Shown here one piece after another: positions 10,628 through 21,653 of a stretch of DNA of 64,000 nt. Each line of letters starts with the position of its first letter. Within the stretch, counting starts at the first letter, position 1. Source of the DNA: Sipunculus nudus (lineage: Eukaryota; Annelida; Sipuncula; Golfingiida; Sipunculidae); contig CM049318.1 of NCBI GenBank assembly GCA_026874595.1, positions 4,663,741 through 4,727,740 of the forward strand. The letters are read 5' to 3'. The notes under the pieces are model-generated. The model was not told the DNA's origin and searched no databases. It saw nothing but the letters and a program-made list of their open reading frames with translations. The position numbers and the translations under genes are program-made.

Positions 10628-13600
10628 AAGACTTGGTATGAAAAAACTCCAGTCGGACGTTTGGACAATGGAGTAGTAATCTACCATTCGTTAATTTTTT
10701 TTCTTGTTGTCTTGTTATAGAGTTAATATCGGTTTAGTATTTAAACTACCTTGTGTTCCGTTAAAGATATTCAGATGGAATGATCACTCCTGGTTATAGT
10801 TATATCTGCTATACAGCGGTGTTTATGTAACTGGTTAAAACTTATTTATGTATTATATTTAGAGTACATTTTATTGGATGCACCATGCTTGATCCAATGT
10901 ATACTTAATTGAAGCAGTCTTTACAAATATCACATTTTTCGTGGGGAGAAAAAGCTGGAAGATTACGCTAAGGCTAAACGTGTTAAGGAACCACAGAATA
11001 TTTATCCACATTCCTAGTTCATGCAAAATTTTATATCCTTCCATGTTAGCGTATGACCAGTGATAATTGAATAGCTAGTGCTAAATAATTTTACTATTGG
11101 CTTTCTAATTGCCATATGCTATTATGGGCCATTGGTTGTTAATTCTTGATTCGCATTTTTTAATATTTAAATAAGGTTGTTGAAAATGCTGTGATTGGAA
11201 TTAGACTGGATGTTATGGTTTACATCAAATTAGTATGTGCATGATAGGAAAACACGTTAGCGTCAACCGCTATTGCACTGGGGTGAAATTGTTCGTTTTA
11301 CCTTATTCTATTTATCTTGTTAATTGACATGTTCCTCTAGCTTGAACTATAGTCCCCATTACCTGTGGATTTCAACTATGATACATTAAATTATTGTTAA
11401 ATTCTTTTATGTTTTATTTATTTAAAGATATTAGTTTAATTTATTCGCCAATTTTTATCTGTTAATGGCTTAATAAGTATTATAGTAACATTCATAGTAT
11501 TTAAAGATTATTGATATTTTATTTACAATGATATTAAACAATGTGTTAATATCATAGTGATATAAATCAGTGCTGTGTGATATTGGAACATGTTATCAAA
11601 TACAATTATGATGTATATAGTTGTCTTGGTTGCTTGATAATACTGGGATGGTGTTACATCGATAACTCTTTTCAGAATGTGATTCGAATGAAATTAATTC
11701 GTTCGAACGTGTTAGAAATCTAACAATCAGGCCATTTTAATTAAATGTACGGACTGGATCGCTTGGACCGGCCCGATCCACAATTTTGGACCGAGCCGGA
11801 CTGCTAAGACAAAATATCGGCTTGCTCATTCTTGGAATGGACCAGTCAGTAGCACCACTCCTAAATTAATTAAATTGTTTGTGCTATAGAGGAATTTGTT
11901 TTATTTGAAACGTTTCAGCTGGTAACCTAAACTTTTTTAGGAAAAATTTGTTTATGTTTTAAAGTTAATTTCTAAACAAAGACTCCTATATACATAAACA
12001 ATGGGAGAGCATTTTGTTTCAACCGTCAGCCTTGGGCTTTTTTAGCGCCCGGTACAATGCTTAAAATTAGAAAGACTCATTTCGCGTGGATAAGCTATTA
12101 TAATGTGTATATAGGTCCGAGACTCAGAAAGCCTAGGAGTAAATTACAAAGAATATATGCATGAGAATGTATATCACAGTCCTGGCATGCATTTCATAAT
12201 TTTAATTTTAATAAGGGTATTCTAATTTATCGAAATTTTAAACGCTTGATAGTCAATGGCTCTTTTATTGAAATTATAAACTAGAAAAACACGTAAATGT
12301 ATATGACAGTCACGGATCCCACTCAATATCTTCTATATAATTAATACGGGATTGGTTTTTTTTTCTAGACAACGGTTTACCTGCTTCCGTTCTGATTTGA
12401 CTCTCCAAATTCGGTAGACGTATCGGCGGTGTGCTCTTCTAGGACAAGTTTGTTTTATTTTGCGGATTTTACCCCATTAAGCTGAATAATTAATAATTTT
12501 AATATTTCCCCATTAGGTGCCCCTATTTCTTTTGTGCTGCAAGGTCCTCCACGCCTGTTACGCTTTTTCAGGAGGCGCCTCGGGGATTTTCACTGGCCTG
12601 TTGAGACAGTGGCCAGAGCGCATGTCCTGCCCAAAAGGCATTTCCGTGCAATACGCGGTCACGCGGGTCCACTATAATCCCCATTGATCCCCCATATCCA
12701 TTGTAACGCCTCTAAAGGAATTTTCTCTGTCAAAACGAAGTAAAGGTTTTTAATCCAAAGACCACGACTCCGCTTTCAATGCGAGGGCTTTTTAGTTTGG
12801 CCAACACTGGGCACTGAGTCCAGTGATGTGTCCACCGTTTGACAAATTTTTATGGGTTACAGGTATGTTGATTTTAATATATTCAAAAATATCTTTCCAT
12901 GATAACAATGTTTTCAAAAGTTCCGCCAAGTCATGTGTTTTATGATTTTTTTTTCAAAAAGAAGCCCCGCAAATCAGTTATCATTCGGGTTGAGAGGGGG
13001 GGGGGGGGGTTCACATTTATTGGTTAAGATCCGTTGTCTGTAGGGACAGTGAAACATGAAAAAACATCACGAGTACATCTTTAAATTGATATCAAACTAG
13101 AATCTGTAGTCGGAGTGTACAGACCAAGGCTGAAGTGGTTTCTTTGCTAAATGCTTTCATCGAAATATATCAACCTGTTTTCTTTTAATCTGGGAGATTT
13201 GTCAATTTTGCATCAGACCTGCTTATTCAATGATAATTTACAGTACTTAAACCAAAAATTGAATACAGTTGGAATTTATTTTTCTGGGCCTATCTTTTTC
13301 ACATTGGCAGCTATACAATTCGCGTACAAGAGACTTCAACGACATATGCATGTGTATACAAATAAGGCATGTGTCTGTTAACATGCCTCAGACTATATCC
13401 TCAACTGACTACACTGAATAATCATCGTGCTTTACGATGTCGCCGGAGCTGCAACTAATACAAAGCATCTTTCATATAATTTCACGGTAGAATGCTTCTT
13501 TATACAATCGTTATATCTACGATATTTCCTAAACATTGAAGCTGTCGGACCTATGGTTTTTTTCGGAAAAAAAATATTTTTGTGTGATTCCTGGATTAGA

Positions 13601-16600
13601 ATAATTTCTCTTTCTATGTTCATATTTTGGGGAAGGGTGTTCCTGGAGAATTCTAGCAGAAGTAATCTTTATATCATATATGTGAAACACATGATAAAAG
13701 TTCCTCGAAAAACCTTAGGATTAAAATATGCGTCGTTAAGTTCTTATCAGCCCATTACAAAAATATGCATGAGATAGAGCCGTGGATTTTCCACGGGAGC
13801 AGCTAGTACACAATGAAAGCAATGTTATCGTGCGGTTCAGTCGTTAGGCCTAACGGCGAGAAGACGCTACACGCTGTCTCCTTTTTATTTAATGTCAATT
13901 AAATGTTCTGCAATACCTCCTTACCGATTTATCAGATTGTTAAAAGCTAAAGAGATTGCACTTTTCACGATGAGGTCCAACTTTCTGACACGGGCAATGT
14001 TCCCCTTTCTATTAAATTTATTGAGGAAATTTTACTTATATGAAAAATAAGGTATCAGTATGCACATAGTGAATACATATATACCTGCCTACCTGACGCG
14101 TGGCTGTACGAAAACCCAATCATTAAAGGATTCCGATGAAACGGAAACAAGAGCAGGTTTGAGTCAGGGGTTTCCGCATAAGGGATGGAGGGTATTTATC
14201 CCCCCTCCCCTATTTTTAAAGAAAAGGGAAATAGTCAATGTTACTATCCCCTAAATATTAAGAGAAATCTATATATAAGAAAGGAGATATATTTATAATT
14301 ATAATTATAGATTTTGGTACCATTTCTGAGTTGATATGAAATATTATACATATCGGCTGATTCAGAATTGAAATATTATGGAAACATAATCCCTTATTTT
14401 TAAAACCTTATACTTATTGCAATATATTAAAAATGTGTTACACAGATAATTACCCTCCTCCCTCCCCACCCATTGACCCTCTTGGTTAGAGTACCCGCCT
14501 TAGGTGTCGGGCCTATGACCAAACTCTAGTTTAACGACATTCATTTCGTTTTTTTTTTTTTTGTCGTTTGTGTTTATGCAAAATACCTGCATGAGTTTCC
14601 ACCTGGCATTCAGTTACATTCTCATCAGCAGGGTGTGTGTGTATGTGTGTTTGTGTAGGTGTTTGCAGCTAATCTCGAGCCAAGTGTTAAATGCTACAAC
14701 AATTAATCAGGACCAAATAGCAAGATAGGCTTGATGAAAAATAGACTTGATGAAAAGTAGGCGTTAAAGGTTCAAAAGTCACATACGCTTTATCCATCTC
14801 GTGCGAATCATCACATACAAAGGGAGTTGAAACATACGTGACCCCCATGAGGTGTACATGAGCGTACTTCAATTTTTGCAATATAAACGGCAGTTGGTGA
14901 TGATCTCCCAGGGGTGGTATGTTTATGTGTTAGATAGAGAATGTCGGGATGATAATAGAAGTGTGTGGTCACGTTGGTCCGTATGGCGACCAATGGTTAT
15001 ATAAGACAAACCATGATTTGTCAGCGCTTAATCAAATTTTCAAAACTCGCAGCGCGTCAAGGTCGCATGTTATGTTTTCTACAGGAGATCTCCAGCTGAC
15101 ATGTTTATTGGTTCGAACCAGGATGTAGGGTCATAAATTACTTAAATAGATTGTACAACACCTGGGACGATAAATGGTTATTAAATGGCATAAACCACGG
15201 CGTGATTGATTTGCTATTTTACACTTACTTTAAGGGGCGGGCAGGACTGTTAACAGATTCATGAACTAAATTGCACGCATTAAATAACACAAAGACGTTA
15301 ATCAATTTATATGCAATTTATCTGATCACATAAACTTTGGTAGAGTACTTTTGATGGTTTAAATAATGAAATAAAATTTTGCGAGTTGGGAATGTGATAT
15401 TTATCATGTTTATTAATTCTAAAACAAGATGTAACATATATGTTGTGTTTTAAAATAAACTTTTATAAAAAAAATCAATATTATACTTAAACATATTTTG
15501 AGAATATTATTAACCAGAAACAATGGTCGATGATAGGTGCTGTAATAAATCAGAGTCCCCTGAATATGAAACATACATTCAAAGGTTTAAAGCCTTTTTT
15601 TAATATAAAATATACTATTTTTCGTTTCCTTCGATCATGACTTGAGAAACGCTGAGCAAAACTGTATATATAATTATCATCATTCTCAATCCATGTACAA
15701 ATAATCACCGATATAATTATGTAAAATGTTTGCTGGAACATATACCCGGCGCAGAGTGAGCAGAGATCATATTTATACGCTTTGTTTGATATTTCCCTAC
15801 AGAAAGATAATCAGTGTAAATTTGTATATTTTTAGTTTGTATATTGAGCATCCAAACAATCTAATTTTGAAGAACTATTAAGGAGGAAATTCCTATAATA
15901 ACTGTTAGTCCATGCCCTACGCCATACCCATCTTGGCTAACCTTGAAATATAGTCCATGCCCTACGTCGCATACGCTCTTTACACAGCGCTTTACCTATA
16001 GGGCTACTATCTATATCGTAAGGCGCTGTTTGTTATGACCTCGTATCCTGAATTGCAACACCAGGGGGGAGCACTGTATTTTTGTCCAATCAGATGAGAC
16101 CTAGTGCTGGAAGACAAAGCCAAACGAGGAATACACGGAGCCAATCATATTCATTTCTTTTTGAGTGACAGCTCATCCCCCAGCGTAACCGTCTGAACAG
16201 GCCACAGGCTCAGAGAGAATTGCCCCCGACGTGGTTTGCTTAGGGCCTTGGGCACATAGGATGCTCGGCCGGTGAGCTGTATTTCAAACGAAACGTAACA
16301 GCAAAGGCTGAGTGCACACCTCGCTGGCTGGTTTCAGTTCTGCAGAAAACAGATACAAGGCTATGCTAACACAGTCATAATGTCATAATCGAATCGGTCG
16401 ATGATGCGAGAATGCAGAGGGAGCAATTTAAATTCGACCGGAAACTCATCAAGCGGCGCTTGAAGCGCAGCAATGGGCGGAGCCAGCATGCCTGTCGAGT
16501 GTTTGTTTATTGGCATCTGATTGGCTGCTTGTCACATCATACGCACGTTTATTTTAGTGGACAACGAACCGCCATCTGGTGTCTAAATATATCATAAACG

Positions 16601-17100
16601 GTCAAAGCTCGCAGCGTGAAAATCAGTTGCTTCTGATCTTGAGAAGCGCAAGATTTCCGCTGCCTCGGGAGCGTATACGACACACCAATCTTGAATGGCT
16701 CTAGAATGTAGTCAATTTGTTAATAAATATGTATTATGATTATAATTGCGAAGCAAACCCTTCATATATGAAATTAAAAAAAGAAATGTTAATACACTTG
16801 TTAACGTAAATTGTTGAGAGTATTTACAAAAGTAGTTGCAATTCCAATGAATTCTTTACTATAAGAGGTTGCTCTCCTAGCGGGGTCACCGGTTTCGTAG
16901 AAAAGTGTATTGTCTCATGTCTCAAGTGTGTGTTAGACTGCTAGGACATGCCTTTATGTCTTTCATGTATTCATGGCAGGGTTGATATATTTATATGTTT
17001 AAACTAGGAAGTAAGTTTCAAGATAACACCGTAAATCCATCACGTGGAACGGATACAAACTAAAGCACAAAAGAATCCGTTTGTTTGTTACCAGACGTGC
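10628..17100. other. Long intergenic stretch, no gene recognised
   Basis: AT-rich, stops in every frame. ORFs such as 13427-13777 and 14060-14254 have no recognisable domain. Contains a G run at 12996-13009, a GT-rich patch near 14630-14660, and a member of the local AACCAGGATG repeat family near 15112-15225. A short direct repeat (TAGTCCATGCCCTACG) occurs at about 15907 and 15951. The 16.1-16.7 kb stretch is GC-richer but I see no supported gene. Confidence 0.5.
15085..15245 (+). repeat. Local interspersed repeat family (AACCAGGATG repeat), copy 1
   Basis: Core: GAACCAGGATGTAGGG ... TGGGACGATAAATGGTTAT ... GGCATAAACCACGGCG, then TGATTGATTTGCTATTTT. The same order of motifs recurs near 19755, 32480, 34890, 36360, 45410, 49660, 52980, 53915 and 63520. 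Confidence 0.6.
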
Positions 17101-18943
17101 TTTGCCTGCATCAGGCTTCCGATCCGAAAATTGACAGTGACGGAATCATAATAAACATGTAAACTATTTGTAAAAATTCATGAAACATGTCGGGAATCAT
17201 TGCACACAGAATAACCACTTATTTAGCAATACTATGCGTATCAATATTGAGTCAATCAAATCACTTTGCTGTGTCCATTTACTACATAACTTTTTTGATA
17301 ACAGTAGCTCGCCTAGGGGATTCCCCACCATATTTAAAGCTCATTGTTTTATGATGTCAATTGATCACAGTAAGTGGTCCATGACAGGTGACGCTCCTTA
17401 AGTGTTAGTTAGCCATTGAGATTATGATACTTGTGGTACAAAAGGTGACCAGGTACTTCATAAACATATGTTTATTCACTATTACATATCAGAGCAGATG
17501 TGTGTATACTATCGAACTTGGAGGAATTCTAATTTTAAGCGACACTACATTTTTTTCGGTTCATCTGAAACGATCATAGAAAGGAAAGCGTGTTCGTAAA
17601 GACACACGAACAGACACACAAACAGGCACACACAAATATATATAGATATATGTTTTTTGTGGCTTTATGTCAGTATATGTGATTAAATGTATATCTTTCG
17701 TAATTGCATGTGTGCATGTGTATGTGTATTTGTATTAGTATATGTACTCGTGTGTATATATTTGTTAAATTACTTTAACTATTAAATATTGATTTACGTC
17801 GTGTTTCACATGTAACATTCTGCTGTAACTTCAATATTGAATTGGTTAAAGCATATCAGTCAATAGGGCTTGGGATAGGGGATACGCGTTGAGAAATCCC
17901 TTCATTTTTCTGTGTGTATCATTTCAAATTGCTCTGTATATAAACTTTTTTCGTAAATAAATAAAATAAGATTAATGTATAATCGCTCACACCGGCCCCC
18001 TTTTCATGAAAGCACCGGGCACTGCATAGACATACCTCATCCAGTCGATCATTCGACAATAATATTATGAGTCGTCTACAAATTTCAATATTATAAATAA
18101 TATGCAACGGAACTTTATAAATAGCTTAGATTATGGTTTATTTTGGGTTTTATGACTTGTAACTATAATGATTAAACCCGTATCCACCAAATAATTACGT
18201 AAGACTTATTCAACGAAGGGCGCCCTGTACACGGGATTACTAGGACCTGCGTCAGAATTAAAATATAAAATGTGTCCCCTCTTTTACGGATGAGACATTA
18301 TGATGTTCATCGAAATCTGCATGAGATGTTCGTGTTTTCAGTGCGGAATCAAACTTCAACGTAATGAAAACGAAAAAGTGGGAGAATGTCTTATAGTGGG
18401 AGAATGAACGGTTCCAGAGGACTCCTTCTTTTAACCCTCCCATGACTCATCCCTATTATTTCCTCTATGGGTTGACCTTTTCATAGTAAAACCTCAGAAT
18501 AACGCGGTAATCACATTACTTGTGTGTTATGCTTTTAACTAGCAATGATCTGATAAACGTAATGTTCTAATTCGAAGTGAACGGCTATATTCACTTTATG
18601 AATGTTTATGAATTTATGAGTTATCTATATTGCTTAGCTTCTTCTGCCTGACTACACAAAATATATAACGAATCGATTTGTATCAAATTTTAATTAAAAA
18701 AATAGATATCAAACTTGAAAGTATTTTTGTTAATTAAAGTCAAATTATTACAATCGCAATACTATGACAATTGAATGCTCGCCTACAAGGTACCTTTGAT
18801 ATGGTATCGGCCAATAATAGATCGCTGAATACTAATGTAATTGTAAGCGAACTAATTCTTTGGGAATGTTTATTTATCGGATTAATATTGAAGCATACAT
18901 CCTTGACCTGGTCTGACCACTAACAAAACTGTCTAATTATATT

Positions 18944-18956
18944 CCCCCCCCCCCCC
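18944..18956. repeat. Poly-C tract
   Basis: A 13-base C run. Comparable C or G runs are at 690-709, 6741-6763, 12996-13009, 43536-43558, 48511-48526 and 49184-49198. Confidence 0.9.
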
Positions 18957-19574
18957 ATTGGGAAGACATATAGGTAGGTTTGTGGTCATCGTCCAGTCTT
19001 GTCGTCGGTGGCTTCGGCGATAGCTTTCGAACACTTATTACTTTGACCCTTTAATTTGAACATTCCAAAATCTCGAACAGGTTCAAAACCTGGAGACCTT
19101 GATATTCGTATTATAGGTCAAATCTATGGAAGACATCTAGTATATCGGGCAGCCCCAGCGTGGTCAGTATTTTATTCCTTCAGCTTTGGGATGAGAAACA
19201 CATGGAGAGGGAATTAATATATCTGTTTCTGAGGCGCAAACTCATTCGAGCCTAATTTGCTTCTTTTATCCGTTGCCATGTACAAATTAGAGACACATTG
19301 CGTTTAAATCACCCGGTTACTCTTTGTCTGGCAATGTTTACGCAAAATTTAGTAGTCGCATGGCACAAACTTCAAACCGTAAAATAAAACAGAAAATGGT
19401 CTGACCGTTTATTGTCCTTTTTATGTATACTGATGTACTATTTATCTGGAAAGTAAGATATTCTCATTCAGTGATATCACAGTGATTTTTTCAGTTTAAT
19501 TCTTTGATGATTTTCTGGCTTAAGAGCAGAACATGGAACTCTCTCGTGACAAGTCCCCGTCTCCTAGGCGGTTC

Positions 19575-19905
19575 TCACCCATACTAAAATAAACACAGGT
19601 TACGTGTAAATAATAAGCACTGATTAATTGTACATTGTACGTCTAGTAGTGATTTTAAAACTGCGTAAGTATTCTGTCATGTGCGCGTCAGCTCTAAATT
19701 TAAACAGAAACAGTTCTTTTTCTATAGAAAAAGCAATTTCAATCGAAACTCTCCACCTTACATGATAAGTAGATCGTACCAGGAAGTAGAGTGACAACAA
19801 TGGGAGATTTGACCAGGTGGGACTAGATATGGTTATCACAAGGCATGAAACCACGGCTTGATTGATTTTCTATTTTGTAATGGTCATATGAGTACAGGGT
19901 TGATA
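19575..19905 (+). repeat. Local interspersed repeat family, long form, unit A
   Basis: Runs from ACTAAAATAAACACAGGTTA through TAATTGTACATTGTACG, CTGCGTAAGTATTCTGTC and the ACCAGGAAGTAGAGTG core to GAAACCACGGCTTGATTG and on to GGTTGATAGC. Long-form relatives are at 36150-36490, 52765-53060 and 53715-54040. Confidence 0.65.
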
Positions 19906-20379
19906 GCAACCTCAGCTAATAATATTTACGCCTTCAATATCGCAAGGCTCTTTTTTGCAGTTTGCGCCCTTCTGGTCATGCTCTGATCAAGTTAACATGG
20001 CTTCTTAATTTCAAAGTATGTTATTATATTAAAATTACACTTTTGGCAGGGTAACTTTTTTGGTTTAAGGAATAAGTAGAGAAAAAAGATGAACATGATG
20101 AGACAGAACTTAAAGGCAAATATAAAAGACACAGTATGTGCATTATTTCAGGAAGATTTTGCACCATATTTGCAGTGCTTTTTATTGCTTCATATAAATA
20201 GACCTACATTTCATATCAGAACGCTTTCCACATGTTTTACTAGTATTATATCCACATTCGAAACTGATTTATGACAGATCCGATGTTGAATCAGACACTC
20301 CGGGCTGTAAATGTCCTTTTCTTATTTATATGAATGTGCGTGCATACACCCCTCAGCGGTGTAGCATGGTATTTAGGTT

Positions 20380-20645
20380 ATCACACAACAGACCGCCTTA
20401 ACCCATTCTGTCTCAACGCGGGCTCTCCGCAAAACACAATTAGTATTTTTATACTATGCTTATTATTCTCCTTGCGATTTATCGATAAATTGATGTATTC
20501 ATCGGAGCAGGTGGAGCTATATGGTAATTAATGCCTCGGCTCTGTAAGAAGTAGATCTTATGAAAAAAAACAGCCTACATTCCTTAATCTCAAGAAGGTG
20601 TCAGATAGGGTGCTTTAGGGCGAAACAAAACGTAAGACAACAACA
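20380..20645 (+). promoter_or_regulatory. Nearly invariant upstream block, unit A (candidate cis-regulatory element)
   Basis: From TTATCACACAACAGACCGCC to GTAAGACAACAACAAG this block is almost identical in units A, B (36953-37221) and C (54498-54765). By eye there are only about 2 differences between A and B and about 10 between A and C, whereas flanking DNA differs much more. It contains the perfect 14-bp palindrome ATTTATCGATAAAT (20477-20490), which embeds TATCGATA. A 65-codon reading frame here is broken in C, so non-coding constraint or gene conversion is likelier than a peptide. Confidence 0.5.
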
Positions 20646-20955
20646 AGTTTCTCTTTTCTATTTATTGTAAATCGTTTAAATGCGATTCTATTGCATACGG
20701 AACCATTTGTGTGTTCCTCGTCCCCCCTCTGTATTTAAATTTAAGATTGCATGCATCCGTTATTTACCATTAAATATTTATATTACATGAATTGTTTTAC
20801 AAATTATTTGCCTTTTATGATTTTATTCTCTATTAAGGAAGTTAGTGGACTATTTAAATGTCATCTAAGGTATATGTTATCCTATATGTGACCCTTCGGG
20901 TAAATATTGCGGACGTATTCGGATAGCTTACAAACGTGTCAGGAGATTAATTTAA

Positions 20956-21131
20956 CCAATCACATTACACTTCGTTGTCTGCAAAAAGAGCATTCCTTAT
21001 ATGGGAATCACGTGATGATTTTCTGTTTATAATTGCAAGGCAACTGTTTAGGAGGCGTGGCCTACGGATTTTCCAGCATCACGTGATCGATACAGGTACA
21101 GTATAAAAAAGGGCCATGCGCTGGACACAGC
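20956..21131 (+). promoter_or_regulatory. Core promoter of BRICHOS gene A
   Basis: Ordered motifs: CCAAT (20956-20960), TCACGTGA E-box (21008-21015), GGAGGCGTGG (21051-21060), a second TCACGTGA E-box (21079-21086) and the TATA box TATAAAAA (21102-21109). Transcription would start near 21131. All five motifs are kept, with the same spacing, in units B and C. TCACGTGA is the core of the M-box/CLEAR-type site bound by MiT/TFE and related bHLH factors. Which factor binds here is unknown. Confidence 0.7.
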
Positions 21132-21170
21132 TCACTTGCAGAGCCACACTGCATCAAGACACCAGTCAAG
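21131..21170 (+). other. Exon 1 (5' non-coding) of BRICHOS gene A
   Basis: About 40 nt lies between the expected start site and the donor CAAG/GTATTC at 21171. It has no ATG. It is joined to the acceptor TTTTTCAG at 21626. The same exon end is conserved at 37744 (B) and 55288 (C). Confidence 0.6.
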
Positions 21171-21653
21171 GTATTCAAGTTTTATCAACATTTCATTTTT
21201 AGGGACTTATATAATGGCTAGAAATATGTACTTTCTTAACTCTTTAAAGCATATTGTTAAGGTACTTGTAGTAAATTTGTTGTATAAATCTACTTACAGA
21301 ACAATTGATCCGAGAAGAAAACCGTTTGGCTTATTTAGGTGTTTTCTTTAATAGACGTTAAGATCGGTAAACGAATATTATTTTAGAATTTGTAACTCCA
21401 TTTTATGCACACATTAATGCCTGCAAATATGCTATACGTGTATTTATATAAGATAACAAATTTATAGGCGAACTATTTTTTACATCGCAGAATAATAATG
21501 TAACAATTTAAAGATGGTGCCCATATTTCATTTAACAATTCATCTTCTTACTAGTTAAAGGGAAACTAAATTTGTTATTCAACTTTTTTCTGACTTTTTC
21601 ATTACCTGGCAAATTTTGTTTTTCAGATTCCCTACGGTCACAAAGCTGCGGTA

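Noticed and set aside
13427-13777. 116-codon ORF
   Set aside because: No recognisable domain, AT-driven composition, no splice or repeat support.
20334-20531. 65-codon ORF conserved in units A and B (36910-37107)
   Set aside because: In unit C an insertion brings an early stop, and conservation extends past the ORF ends. The conserved unit is the DNA block, not a peptide.
21136-21351. 71-codon ORF across exon 1 and intron 1 of gene A
   Set aside because: It crosses a conserved donor site and is interrupted in B and C.
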